From contig OV884056.1 in the NCBI GenBank assembly GCA_930367215.1, positions 47,864,308-47,928,307 of the forward strand: a DNA stretch of 64,000 bases, written 5' to 3'. Below are positions 37,376 to 48,376 of the stretch, piece after piece. Numbering within the stretch: position 1 is the stretch's first letter; each line of letters starts with the position of its first letter. The translations under genes were made by a program, and so were the position numbers. Under the pieces are notes generated by a model that saw only the letters and a list, made by a program, of their open reading frames with translations, did no database searches and was not told the DNA's origin. The DNA comes from Pollenia angustigena. Its lineage: Eukaryota; Arthropoda; Insecta; Diptera; Polleniidae.

Positions 37376-38510
37376 TGGCTTCTTCGCTGACGATAAAAAG
37401 TTTTTCTAGTTTTAAGCCGTTTTTTCCAACTCTTAATTTTGTTCATATATTAGAAAAATTTTCTTATTTTCGCGATTTTTTGCAAATGTTTGGAGATTTA
37501 AAAACTTTTTAGGTTTCTGCTCTAACTGAATACAATAATTGAAACCATAAATTAGTTTTCTTTTTTAAATAAGTTTTTCATTTCAAATTACTAAAATCTA
37601 GCCAAAGTTATCTAGTAATAAAAAAAAAAACAAATGAAAATGGAGAATGTATTGTGATCTACTGAAAATATTCCTGCACAAAAATTTCCATGCACTTAAA
37701 GTGCAGAACGTAAATCATTTTTACAATTTTAGCAAACAGTAACAGAAAAAAAACAAATAATAGCAACAGCAATTTCATTAAAAACAAACATTTTTGTAAC
37801 ACAATTTGTTGAACTTTGCTCATCCAAAAATAATTAAAACAGATTTTAGTTGTTGTTGTGGTCGATTATATTTTTTTTTTGTTTAAATGCATAATATTTA
37901 AAATTAATGATATATTTATATTGCTGTTTTAGATTTATTTATTTTTTTTTTTGCTGTTTTTGGAAATTTGATTTAAATTTTTTTCACAAATCAACGATAA
38001 AACTGTGGAAAACCAAATACATTTTGTTTTCATAACATTTAACGCTAGAAATGCCATCGTCCCATTTTTGGCCCATCTGAACGTTTCTTTTGTTTTATTT
38101 GTATTCCAATGAATTTCCATTTTATTTAAATGAATAATTAAACGAGCTTCTGCTATTTTAACATTTTGTTTAGAGGGGGCGGTTTAAACGATGATCGTTG
38201 TTTTCATTGTTTCTAGTGTAAAGTTTGTTTGTTTAAAAGTATTGTTTTTCTGCACTTTTCTAATAAAATTAGAAAGAAAAACCAGCGGAAATTTATCACT
38301 TCCCTTTCAGCATTGAAAAACAAAATTAACAATATACTGTTGAATTGTCTGAAACAGAAGAAAACAAAATCAAATAAATCAAATAAATTATAGACTTAAA
38401 AAAACTTTATTCAACAATTATTTAAATGTTTTCTTTGTTTAACAGTATTTACCAGTTTACAAAAATATAATTTTTTCAAGTAAATATTTACACAAAATTG
38501 CACATATACA
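37376..38510. other. Non-coding AT-rich stretch
   Basis: No gene or repeat with clear ends. Confidence 0.4.
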
Positions 38511-38873
38511 TTAGGGTGGCCGTTATTTTCTTTTTTTTGATTTCTTATATTCTCCCCCCCCCAAATCGGTTCAGTTTTATGTAAAAAAAATACAAAAAAA
38601 TTTCGTAGCGATAAGTTGTGTTTTAGGGGGGGGCGTCCGCCCCTCAAAGTTTGCCATCAAGCCATTTATTCAAATGTAATTTGTTTGCATATGACTATCT
38701 CTTAAAAACAACATTTTACAAGAACATGATATATGGCAATATTTTAGCTCTTCTAGTCAACAACATTAGCCTCGAAGAAAGTTTTTTGCTAAAATTAATA
38801 TTTAAGAAAATAATTAAGAAAATAACAACAAAATTCCAAACATTTTATATACGTTTTATATATATAAAAGAGG

Positions 38874-38879
38874 GATTTA
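38874..38879. other. Left Polinton target-site duplication
   Basis: GATTTA, identical to 55747-55752 on the other side. Confidence 0.95.
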
Positions 38880-40271
38880 AGTAGATAGGTAATGGGGATC
38901 TTGGACTGTGTCCGGTTCCGATAATATGAAAAAGAATGTGTGGTGTAATAGATTATCCAAGTTCAGAACCATTTCCGGTATACGAGCAGACGAGGTGAAA
39001 ATGAATAACAGTTTGTCCACTTATATATAGATGACGCTGATTGTGAAGTTCAGTTTTTTAGACTTAGATGGCGCATACATTTATCTCATTTCCGATAGGA
39101 TTTTAAAAATTTTGTGAAGAAAATACCAACAAAATGTGTATTTTGAGGGGATTTAAGCGTTGATTTGAATATTTATTTAGGATTTTAAAAATTTTGTGAA
39201 GAAAATACCAACAAAATGTGTATTTTGAGGGGATTTAAGCGTTGATTTGAATATTTATTTAGGATTTTAAAAATATTGTGAAGAAAATACCAACAAAATG
39301 GGTATTTTGAGGGGATTTAAGCGTTGATTTGAATATTTATTTAGGATTTTAAAAATTTTGTGAAGAAAATACCAACAAAATGGGTATTTTGAGGGGATTT
39401 AAGCGTTGATTTGAATATTTATTTAGGATTTTAAAAATATTGTGAAGAAAATACCAACAAAAATGGGTATTTTGATGTAAACTCTATTTTAAGTTTTAAT
39501 GTCAACTCTATTTTAAGCTCTATTTTATACAAGCTCCGAAACATTTATTTAATTTCCGAACCATTTTATCATGTTGAAATTATTTTTTTACCATTTATCT
39601 TAGTTCCGAACCATTTGTATAATTTTGAAATTTATTTTAAGCAAGTTCTGAAGCTTTTTGGTGAGGTGAAGTTTATTTTTTTTTAACCACTAATCCTAGT
39701 TCCGAGCCAGTTTGTTGTAAGATTTCATTTCAACAGTGATTCTAAACAGTTTAATTTTATCAAAACTATCGAAGCCAAAATCGACAAAATAGAAAATAAA
39801 AGTTCAAAATTATGGTATAACCGATATCTTTTCACATCAATTTTATAATTCTCAAGTAAAAAACAAGTTTGCGATTCTTTTAAAACTGTTTTTAGAATTA
39901 ACACAATAGTCAAAGAATTTAAATTTAGTTTTGTTTTCTTCTTTGTATTAAGAAATATTTTGTTCCCGTTTATGCTGACATTATGTTATTCTTATTTGCA
40001 GTTTGTTTTCTTTCATAATATAACGTCTCCTAAGAAGATTTAAAAAGAATTTGTATTTTGTTATAAAATGCTGACGATGTGTCTGCATGTTTGTTTACAT
40101 TAATCTGATGAAGAAATCTTTTTGTTATATTTAAGAAGCATAAACATGATTGAGCGTGTTAGAATGTATAATTTGTTTATAAAACAAAACATTAATTGCA
40201 GTTTGTTTTCTTGCCCTTCTTAAAAGGCTTAGTGGAGTATACTTCTGAAAACTAGGTTTATTTACATTTGA
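38880..40271 (+). repeat. Polinton left terminal inverted repeat
   Basis: 1,392 bp, matched without length change by 54355-55746 inverted; spot checks along the length agree. It contains the 82-bp tandem array (39097-39473). A 62-codon open frame (39725-39913, minus) occurs identically in the right repeat. Confidence 0.95.
39097..39473 (+). repeat. 82-bp tandem repeats in left TIR
   Basis: Four full 82-bp units start at 39097, 39179, 39261 and 39343, plus a partial unit at 39425. Each holds gtgaagaaaataccaac and gaggggatttaagcgttga. Copies differ at only one to three bases. The same array, in the same order, lies in the right TIR (about 55153-55529). Confidence 0.95.
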
Positions 40272-40542
40272 ACATTAAGCAGATTTCCAATTTAATTAAG
40301 AAAAGATTATTTTTGTCATTAGTCAGTATACCGCAACATTCCTCAGAGTGACGATATATTTTTCAGCATTAAGAAAAAATAACGTTTTAAGTAAAAAACA
40401 AAATTTTTGATAAAGTTGAAAATCAATAAAAATCAAAAAAATAAACCTTTTTTGAAAGTTCAAAAGAAAAGAAAAAAGCTATTTTTATATTTAAATTTAA
40501 AAAATTTGTTAATACAGAAAGTGCTAAATAAAATACTTAAAA
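40272..40542 (+). promoter_or_regulatory. Leader region of the PolB gene
   Basis: AT-rich 270 bp between the TIR and the PolB ATG, so it must hold or adjoin the PolB promoter. No TATA or initiator can be fixed with confidence. Confidence 0.35.
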
Positions 40543-41750
40543 ATGACTCCTGTATATTGCTCAATTTGCTCTTTGAAGCTCAGCTGTCCAAAAATGCTTA
40601 AGGTGCATATGGAATTGCATAGAAATACTTTTAAAAGTTTTGATGCTAACGACTATGAAGTATGTTCGATATGCAATACGTCTATTTCCAAAAAAATGCT
40701 TAAGGTGCACATTAACCTCCACTGTCCCATTTGCAAGAAACTTTTCATGAGTTCAAGAAAACTCGTTGAACATAAAGAAACTCACGCTACCATCCAATCA
40801 CCTCCTCTTCAAAGTGCTAATGATAAACATTGCAATGAGTGCAATGAATTAATACCGGTAACATCATTTAATGCGCATATAAGAACAAATCGCCATATAA
40901 AAAATTGCCAAACAGTTAATATTAATAAAACATTAACTGTCAGGAAAAGTAATTTTAAAGGAAGAATTGAAACCTATAGATTGGTGAATGAAAACGACGA
41001 AATTTTGTTTCCGGAGGAGTTCTTTAGAGATGCTAAGGCAGTTGTAATTGAAGAATTAAAAAGATGTGGCATCAAACACACTACATTTAAATTTAACATG
41101 GAGTTGTTATGTGAATATATGAAATTGGTGAATGATGAAATTCAATTGGCATCAATTGTGCATATTTCTAAAATGATGTTAATAACGCTTGCTGAGGATA
41201 TCAGTAAGTCATATGACAAACATGTAGACGAAATATCCACAAAAATGAGTGAATTTCAGGAAAGGGACAGTGGATGGACACTCACTAAAATAAATTATGT
41301 AGAAGTGAATGTAAACAAGGTCAGCATTATAAGAGGATCCCAATTTATACCATTACCAAAGAGAATTAGCAATATTAAAGGTGCATGTATAAATATTGAA
41401 AATAAAGATGTTTTTTGCTTTAAATGGTGCTTAATTGCAGCACTTCGTAAAGACTTAAGCAATAAACAAAGAAAAAACTGCAATTCATATAGCATTAACA
41501 TCTATAGTAATAAAATTGCTCTGGGCGAATGTGATCTTAATTTTAAGGGATTGGAGTTTCCTATGCCTTTGAAGTCAATAAAAAAGTTTGAAAAACAAAA
41601 CGAGATAAGTGTAAATGTATTTGGGTATAATGGTGAGTCAATCGTTGGACCATATTATATAACGATTGAGGAAAAAACCATCCACATAAATTTACTGCTT
41701 TTGCATTCCGATGAAAAGTTTCACTATGTTCTCATAAATGATATTTCCAA
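40543..41750 (+). CDS. polB: Polinton DNA polymerase B, exon 1
   Basis: N-terminal part (402 codons plus two bases) of the protein-primed family B polymerase. The ATG has a good context (aaaaATGa). Several C-x2-C...H-x3-H style zinc-finger-like motifs lie in the first 125 residues (for example CSICSLKL...HMELH and CPICKKLF...HKETH). The rest is the conserved Polinton PolB N-terminal extension, ending in a HYVLINDISK segment typical of these polymerases just before the zinc ribbon. The frame would stop two codons past the exon. The GTAAGT donor at 41751 and the acceptor at 41840-41841 restore the frame into the polymerase core, making a protein of about 1,278 aa, normal for this family. Confidence 0.9.
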
Positions 41751-41841
41751 GTAAGTTTTTCTTTACATTAATAAATATACATACGAATGTATATACTTAT
41801 TTGTTTCTAAATCGAATAAAAAATTCTTTTATTTATTGTAG
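41751..41841 (+). other. 91-bp spliceosomal intron in PolB
   Basis: GTAAGT donor and a pyrimidine-rich ttttatttattgtag acceptor. Removal joins AA to A as a Lys codon and keeps the frame. The peptide across the junction reads like uninterrupted PolB. Its size suits a short insect intron. Confidence 0.85.
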
Positions 41842-44470
41842 ACTAATTCGATCCAGTATTACCTCACATAAAAGCAAAATTTATGTCTGTAATACGTGTT
41901 TATACCATACACATGATGAGACAGTTTCCAAAAATCATAAAAATGTGTGTGGAAAGAAGATTTCAAAGATGCCTAATCCCGAAGATGCATATATATCGTT
42001 TGTAAACCATCAGAAGCAAGTGGATGTTCCGTTCGTGATCTATGCTGATTTTGAGTCAATTTTGGAAAAATTAGATGAAAGTGTGAGTTACAAAACAACA
42101 AATATTCAAAAGCACATTCCATGTGCTTTTAATTATTATATTAAATGTAGTTTTAAGGAGATTAAATCTGACAGATACTATTTAGGGAAAAATGCATCTA
42201 AAGTCTTTGTTGACAAAATTGTCAAAGATGCAACAGATATTTACCATCAGTATCTCTCCAAAGTAGAGAAAGTGTTAATGAAAGTAAATGATATTGAGGT
42301 TTTTAATAAATCAACAAATTGCCACATTTGTAAAAAACTTCTTTATAATGATAAAGTTAGAGACCACTGTCATCTCACTGGTAATTTTCGAGGAGCTGCT
42401 CATAATGAGTGTAATTTAAAATACAAAAATCCCAATTTTATACCAGTGATCTTCCATAATCTTTCTGCTTATGACATGCATCTTTTCTTTAAAGAGCTGT
42501 CAACAATAAAAAATGCGACAATAAAAGTTATTCCTTTGAATAAAGAGCGTTATATTTCATTATCTGTTTATATTAAAATAGATAAAAATCGGGGATTTGA
42601 AATTAGGTTTTTAGATTCAATAAGATTTATGTCTTCTAGCTTAGATTCCTTAGCTAAAAATCTTGACATTAATGATTTTCGAACAGTTCGAGAACGGTTT
42701 TCTAATGATAATCAATTTAATCTAATCAGGAGGAAGGGTGTATTCCCATACTCTTACATGGATTCAATGGAAAGGTTTAATGAAAATCAGCTTCCAAGTA
42801 GAGATAATTTTTTCAATATTTTAAGTAATGAGGAATGCAGTGTAGTCGATTACGAACATGCCAAACAAGTATGGAGTTATTTCAAGTGTAAGAACCTTCT
42901 TGACTATACAGAACTCTACCTTAGATCGGATGTTCTTCTATTAACTGACATTTTTGAAAACTTTAGACAAATATGTAAGAGTATTTATAATTTAGACCCT
43001 TGTCAGTACTACACTGCACCTGGTCTCTCTTGGGATGCAATGCTTAAGACAACTGATGTAACGTTAGAGCTATTTACTGATAGTGAAAAATACCTCTTTA
43101 TGCAAAATGGAATACGAGGTGGATTAGTGCAATGCTCAAAAAGATATTCTAAGGCAAACCATAAATATATGGAAAACTTTGATGAGAAAAAAGCATCAGA
43201 GTATTTAATGTATTTAGATGCTAACAATTTATATGGGTGGGCAATGTCAGAATATCTACCTTATGGGGAATTTGATTGGATGAACACTAAAGATATTGAA
43301 AATTTTAGAGTACAAAATATATCAGATAACTCAGAATATGGTTATATTTTAGAAGTTGATCTTGAATATCCTGACTCTCTTCATGACCTTCATAATGATC
43401 TACCATTTTGTCCACAAAATAAAACTCCAGGGCAGTCTAAATTTAAAAAATTAATTGCAGATTTGACGCCTAAAGAAAATTACACTATACATTATAGAGT
43501 TTTAAAACAATGTATTACCAATGGTCTTGTTTTGAAAAAAGTTCATAGAATTTTAAAATTCAAACAGTCTCCATGGTTAAAAAAATATATTGATTTAAAT
43601 ACGCTGCACAGAACAAATGCAAAAAATAATTTTGAAAAAGATTTTTTTAAACTGCTTAATAATGCAGTTTATGGAAAAACGATGGAAAGTGTTGATAAAA
43701 GAAAAGATATACGTATTGCTACAGAGTGGGAAAATAGTAATAAGAACCATTTAGGTTTACGATCATTAATCTCTAAGCCAAATTTTCTAAGTTTGATAAA
43801 GTTTAGTGATGATTTGTATGCAGTAGAGCTGAAGAAAATGGAGCCATGCTACAACAAACCTATATATATTGGATTTTCGGTATTAGAGTTATCCAAATGG
43901 AAAATGTATGACTTCCATTACAGATATATGATTCCAAAATTTAAAGAAAATTTGTCCTTAAATTATATGGATACCGATTCATTTATTTATTCAATTATAA
44001 CAAATGACTTTTATGATGACATTCGTTGCGATGTCAGTATAAATTTCGATACGTCAGAATATCCCAAAGACAATCTTTTTAATTTACCACAGCTAAACAA
44101 AAAAGTATTGGGAATGATGAAAGACGAAAATAAGGGAGAAATAATGATTGAATTTGTAGGTTTACGATCAAAAATGTATTCCTTGTCAACTATTAATTCG
44201 GAGGACACTAAAAAGTCTAAAGGCGTCAAAAAATGTGTAATTAAAAAACTAACATTAAATGATTATAAGGAGTGTTTATTTGAACAGAAAATAGTTTCTG
44301 ATGAAATGATTGTATTTAGAACTAAAGCTCATCAATTGTATACACAAAAGTTGCATAAAGTAGTACTTAATCATACGGATGATAAAAGAAATATTATGGA
44401 AGATAGAATAAATACTAGAGCTTGGGGTCACTTTAGAGATAGAATTGAAACTCATATGGAAATTGAATAA
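41842..44470 (+). CDS. polB: Polinton DNA polymerase B, exon 2 (exonuclease and polymerase core)
   Basis: It encodes 875 residues after the split Lys. Visible motifs in order: a Cys/His zinc ribbon (CNTCLYH...HKNVC); ExoI YADFES; a second His/Cys motif (CHICKKLL...VRDHCHLTGNFRG) typical of this polymerase branch; ExoII HNLSAYD; ExoIII YLRSDVLLL; Pol A YLDANNLYGWAMS; Pol B KLLNNAVYGK; Pol C YMDTDSF. All catalytic Asp residues are present, so it looks functional. The role is replication of the linear element by protein priming at its ends. It converges with the minus-strand gene ending at 44752. The first 35 codons of the raw frame (41738-41841) are intron, not protein. Confidence 0.97.
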
Positions 44471-44751
44471 TAATACTTTTGTTTATTACTATTGAGATAG
44501 CAGTGGTTAATGAAAATAAAAGGCTTTGTTTTTATACTTACTAAAATAAATTTTATTATTTTATATACATATATAAGATTACATCTAAATACATTTATTC
44601 TTATACAATAACCATTAAAATATATATATTTATTAATTAGTTTCTTAAAAATAACGTGTATGTTACTGTTTTTAAATTAATAATAATAATTATCTTTAAA
44701 GAAAAAAGTTAAAATATAAAACTTAAAAATTAAAAAATTGTTGTTCTTATT
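44471..44751. terminator. Convergent 3' ends with poly(A) signals
   Basis: AT-rich spacer between PolB (+) and the 156-aa gene (-). It has AATAAA-type words on the plus strand (about 44514, 44545) just after the PolB stop, which probably serve cleavage and polyadenylation. Confidence 0.5.
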
Positions 44752-45222
44752 TCAAATTAGATTTTCTCTTTCAAGTAAAATAGCATTTTTTAAAGCGCAA
44801 ACGCCATAGTTGTGATAACTGCAAAATGTGTTTTCTGGATACTTCTTATTAAGTTCCTTTAAATTTATACATCCAAAATCCTCTATATTTAAAACTTTTT
44901 TCTGCAGCATTTTTTCCAACCATTGGCTCTTTTCTGTTCCTTTTACATATATTGTAGAATTTTTTAAATTATTTTTTAAAAAATTACAAACACTCTTAAA
45001 TGATACTACTCCTGTATTCCACTTAAGATGATGAAAATATTTTATTAACCAATATGCTTCTTTTTGCTCCTTTTGTGATAAACAATTGAAATCAAAAGGC
45101 GGTCTTATAATAAAATTGATATATTCCATAGAATTGAAAACAATTGCAACTTCTTTAACGATAAATTTGTTTGATTTTAATTTAAAACCTTGTAAATCAA
45201 TGAAAACATGTTTACAAGACAT
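44752..45222 (-). CDS. RNase H-fold exonuclease-like protein, probably degenerate active site
   Basis: 156 aa. The N-terminal strand VFIDLQGFKL sits where DnaQ-type exonucleases have D-x-E. The middle has a conserved YVKGTEKSQWL segment, and the C-terminus FCSYHNYGVCALKNA resembles the His-containing ExoIII region. I recall this protein type as common in arthropod Polintons and related elements. The Glu of the first motif is Gln and no ExoIII Asp is evident, so catalysis is doubtful. The ATG lies 12 bases after the major capsid stop, as if on the same mRNA. The function is inferred from fold resemblance only. Confidence 0.5.
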   Translation of the reverse strand: MSCKHVFIDLQGFKLKSNKFIVKEVAIVFNSMEYINFIIRPPFDFNCLSQKEQKEAYWLIKYFHHLKWNTGVVSFKSVCNFLKNNLKNSTIYVKGTEKSQWLEKMLQKKVLNIEDFGCINLKELNKKYPENTFCSYHNYGVCALKNAILLERENLI

Positions 45223-45234
45223 CTTCTTTAGGAT

Positions 45235-46425
45235 TTATAAAATTTTTCGAACTTGTCCCTTTAATGGTATATATTCAATAATACGATCGTGAATGAGAAT
45301 ACAATAAGCTGATGTGTTTGCTGGAACATTAGTAGCTGTTTCAAATTCAATTTTTATATCAATTGGTCCGCTGACAATAGATTCATTTTGATAACTAACA
45401 TCTACTACTATTATTGGAGAATAATTTTTAAACTCTTGAGATGTGAGAAGCGGCTGGGAGTCTCGCATATAGTAGTTTTCTTGAAACCTTAGATACATAT
45501 CATATAGAATTGCATAACGTTCATTCTGAAACTTTATGTTAAGGTCATCATATGGATAAGACTCTGAATTTAAATGTACTTTTAAATTAGTCAGATCGCA
45601 GTGTATAAATTTCTTTTCATGTTGGAATGCAATCAAAACAAAACGAGGGCGTTCTCTATTCGCTGCCAGCTTAACATTCCACACATGATTAGAAGACATA
45701 TTTAGTTGTGGATTTATATGACAATCCCAACTTCTAAATGCAATTGGTATTGAAGTACCACTGTTTATTATTTTTATCATATTTAATTTACAAAAATCTG
45801 ATAGTTGTACATGGGGAATTCTCCACGATATACTTGAAATTGTTAATTTAGCCTTTTCGGTAGAAACAGTTGAATAAACAAGATTCTCATCATTTTTATT
45901 ACGTAATAGAATCAATTCATGTTTTGCATTCAATAATATTTTGTTATAGTCTTCAGCGAATCCCAAAAACAATTTCAGTGGTACATAAAAATTAAAATAT
46001 CCATTTACGAGATCAATGTCATCAATTTTATTCCATCCAGCATTTTGCATTCCATTACTATCTATTGGTGATAATGAAACCAAATTTTTAATAGTACTTG
46101 ATGTTCCTAAATGTCTTGTTTGATCAATTTCAACACCATTTACTTCGTAACGGATTTCATCAAATAGATGTGCTACAAAATTATTTTTTAATTTAATGTT
46201 GGCTGCAGAAGATACTCATTTTGAATTGCTATCATCTTTAACAAATCCTTCTACATATATAAAACTTTCCGATGGCAAAACATACAAGTCTTGATTTTGT
46301 ATTGTTATACGAATTTCATCGTTATTATTGTAAGATTGTAAATATGGGGTATACGTATGGTAGGCCTTTTTAATTATATTTTCATCGGACAAAGGTTTAT
46401 CCAGAACATCTATTATTGAACTCAT
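45235..46425 (-). pseudogene. Major capsid protein (double jelly roll) with one in-frame UGA
   Basis: About 396 codons from ATG at 46425 to the stop at 45235, one frame throughout, interrupted only by TGA at 46218-46216 (codon 70). The sequence before it (DEIRITIQNQDLYVLPSESF) and after it (FDEIRYEVNGVE, then FYVPLKLFLGFAEDY and RPRFVLIAFQ) matches the conserved Polinton hexon-like capsid protein. The break is therefore a nonsense change or a read-through site, not a gene boundary. It forms the virion shell. Its start overlaps the stop of the 55-aa gene (ATGA). Reading from the later frame alone would remove the first part of the first jelly roll. Confidence 0.88.
46216..46218 (-). other. In-frame UGA in the capsid gene
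   Basis: The stop codon follows an AAA codon and precedes a GTA codon. The flanking frame is open on both sides for the full protein length. Confidence 0.9.
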
Positions 46426-46589
46426 GGTTTCTTCAATTTTAAATTTAATGATTTTAGAAATTCTTTATTTGAGTGCGTTAAATTTATATTTTTTAATGAA
46501 TTCTTTGAATTTAATTTATTTTTCAATATTTTGTTAGAAGAAGAGTTTAATACTTTGTTTTTAGATATATTCTTCTTGTAAATTATCAT
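46422..46589 (-). CDS. Small basic protein between penton and capsid genes
   Basis: 55 aa, Lys/Asn/Ser-rich, ending with an EFLKSLNLKLKKP-like tail. Its ATG overlaps the penton stop in TAATG, and its own stop overlaps the capsid ATG in ATGA. This position, the strict overlaps and a C-terminal FLKSLxLKL motif that I recall from other Polinton small proteins argue for a real gene. It may be a DNA-condensing or scaffold-like virion peptide; this is inference. Confidence 0.65.
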   Translation of the reverse strand: MIIYKKNISKNKVLNSSSNKILKNKLNSKNSLKNINLTHSNKEFLKSLNLKLKKP

Positions 46590-47275
46590 TACTTTGTTGG
46601 TCTTAAATGTAATCGAATTGTAATTTCCTCTCCTCGGAAATTAAGTAAACCACCGTCTTGATCAACCACTCGCAGAGTAATGGAGCTTATCTCTCGACAG
46701 TTGATTGGTAAATAAATTAGATTCCTAGGAATCTCATCTATTTTATAGCCAGGTGGGACGTTAATGGCAAACTCATGTAAAGTATGTGCTTGGGAGTTAT
46801 TCATGTATGTGTTGACAGCTATATTACTCTCAATTCGTAAAAGATTTACTTTAAAAATATTAACTGGAAGATCTGAGTAATGCTCTTTATTAGGTAATAG
46901 AATATTTTCTTTAAATCCCAAAAGCTTCCCAATTGTATTTTTCTTATTAAAGTATATTGGATCATTAGAGTTTTTTATTTTAACTTGCATCGTATTATTA
47001 TTAGCTTCAATGTTAATTTTATTTTGAGGACTATATCGTTGATATTGTTCTTTAATATAATCAACTATATCGTTTAGCTCATAAGATCCAATGGGAATTT
47101 CAATTACTTGTTCGCCAATATGAAACATATTATTATAAACATCTACATTTGGAATACTATTGTATGAATGAAAATCTGTAAGTGCACACTCATATTTTCC
47201 GTCCAACTCAATTGGAGGAAAATAGTTAGCCGTCAACTCAGTTGAATTAGAGCTTAAAGTGAGAGTTATTGACAT
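46589..47275 (-). CDS. Minor capsid protein (penton, single jelly roll)
   Basis: 228 aa, the usual length. The N-terminus MSITLTLSSNSTELTANYFPP and the segment YECALTDFHSYNSIPNV match the conserved Polinton penton protein. IPIGSYELNDIVDYIKEQ and a C-terminal strand-rich region (REEITIRLHL-like) are also typical. It would occupy the capsid vertices. It is complete, with an ATG start, and its stop overlaps the next ATG (TAATG). It is the first gene of the penton, small protein, capsid chain. Confidence 0.9.
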   Translation of the reverse strand: MSITLTLSSNSTELTANYFPPIELDGKYECALTDFHSYNSIPNVDVYNNMFHIGEQVIEIPIGSYELNDIVDYIKEQYQRYSPQNKINIEANNNTMQVKIKNSNDPIYFNKKNTIGKLLGFKENILLPNKEHYSDLPVNIFKVNLLRIESNIAVNTYMNNSQAHTLHEFAINVPPGYKIDEIPRNLIYLPINCREISSITLRVVDQDGGLLNFRGEEITIRLHLRPTK

Positions 47276-47428
47276 TTCGACTGTTGAATTGCAAATAAAG
47301 TAAAAAACATAATATTATTTATTTAAAAATAATTTATTTACATATATTTTTTTGTTCTTTTCTTATTTAATAATAACAATACATTAACTCTTACATTCTA
47401 TTATTATAATTATATCTACTCTTACAAA

Positions 47429-48352
47429 CTACAATATATCAATCTTATTAATCCAATAATTGTGTTGATTAGAAAATCCCAACCATTTTACATATGCCAT
47501 GTCTCCTTTAGTTTTAAGAATTTTTTCAACAAGGTATGTATCAGGAAATCGAATTTTTGAAAGTTCATCATCATAGAAACCACCTTCAATTGGATTTCCT
47601 TGATAGTCATCTAGTATGTATGTTGCAGGATACGTATTTTTTACTGTTTTAATTTTAAAAATTTCTGTAGTCCAATTGGGAGTGTAACCTTTTTCAAAAA
47701 TGTGTTTATATTTGCTTATGCGTACATAATCTCCAACATTAAATTTAGATTTTTTAAATATTTTTAAATGATTGTAAACGGTTTGCAATAATTTCATTTC
47801 GTTTCCAGAATTAACGTCAATTGGTGCCATTTTAATGGTGCGATGAACTTTTCTATTATATTTATTAATTAGATCTTTGTAAATATCAAGCCAATAATAT
47901 GAACCATTAAAACTAAATTCTTTCCACATCATTCCTTTTAGAGTTCGATTAAATCGTTCTACTATTGAGGCTTTCATTATACTAAATGTTGAGTAGTGAT
48001 TTATATTATGGTTGTGCATGAGGATATTAAATTGTTTATTGAAAAATTCTTTACCATCATCAGTCTGCAAGTTTTTGGGAACTCGACCTAATTTTAAAAT
48101 ACTTTTCATTGCTTGAAATACTTCAGTTGCTGTTTTTGTTTTAAGTGCAACACCCCATGCAAACTTGGAAAAAGTATCAATGATCGTTAACAAATATCGA
48201 TATTTTTTATTATATGTAGAATAATTCCCCATTTCAACTAAATCAGCTTGCCAGAGATCATCTATGCCTTTCATTACAACTCTTCGACGTATAAAATTTT
48301 TTCGGGCTGGTTTATGAAGTTCATTTACTAAGTCTCTTTTTGTTGAATACAT
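47429..48352 (-). CDS. int: Polinton integrase with chromodomain
   Basis: 307 aa. The retroviral-type catalytic core (rve) spans about residues 30-190: first Asp in WQADLVEM, second Asp in LQTDDGKEFF, Glu in SIVERFNRTLKG, so the D,D-35-E triad is intact. The C-terminus (about 275-307: YLVEKILKTKGDMAYVKWLGF...YWI) is a chromodomain, expected to bind methylated histone and steer insertion. The basic N-terminus HKPARKNFIRRR is typical of these proteins. It acts in the nucleus to insert the linear element, giving 6-bp duplications as seen here. It starts 24 bases after the stop of the upstream small gene. Confidence 0.95.
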   Translation of the reverse strand: MYSTKRDLVNELHKPARKNFIRRRVVMKGIDDLWQADLVEMGNYSTYNKKYRYLLTIIDTFSKFAWGVALKTKTATEVFQAMKSILKLGRVPKNLQTDDGKEFFNKQFNILMHNHNINHYSTFSIMKASIVERFNRTLKGMMWKEFSFNGSYYWLDIYKDLINKYNRKVHRTIKMAPIDVNSGNEMKLLQTVYNHLKIFKKSKFNVGDYVRISKYKHIFEKGYTPNWTTEIFKIKTVKNTYPATYILDDYQGNPIEGGFYDDELSKIRFPDTYLVEKILKTKGDMAYVKWLGFSNQHNYWINKIDIL

Positions 48353-48376
48353 AATTATTAAGTAAGTCCTCTTTAC

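Noticed and set aside
39097..39473. CRISPR-like array
   Set aside because: Repeats are directly adjacent with no variable spacers, inside a transposon TIR in a eukaryotic genome.
41738..41841. N-terminal 35 codons of the raw polymerase frame
   Set aside because: They lie in the 91-bp intron and are hydrophobic, unlike PolB. The splice sites join exon 1 to 41842 exactly.
45235..46083. Separate 282-codon gene starting at 46083
   Set aside because: The start is a TTG, and conserved capsid sequence continues upstream in the same frame to the TGA and beyond. It is the rest of the major capsid gene.
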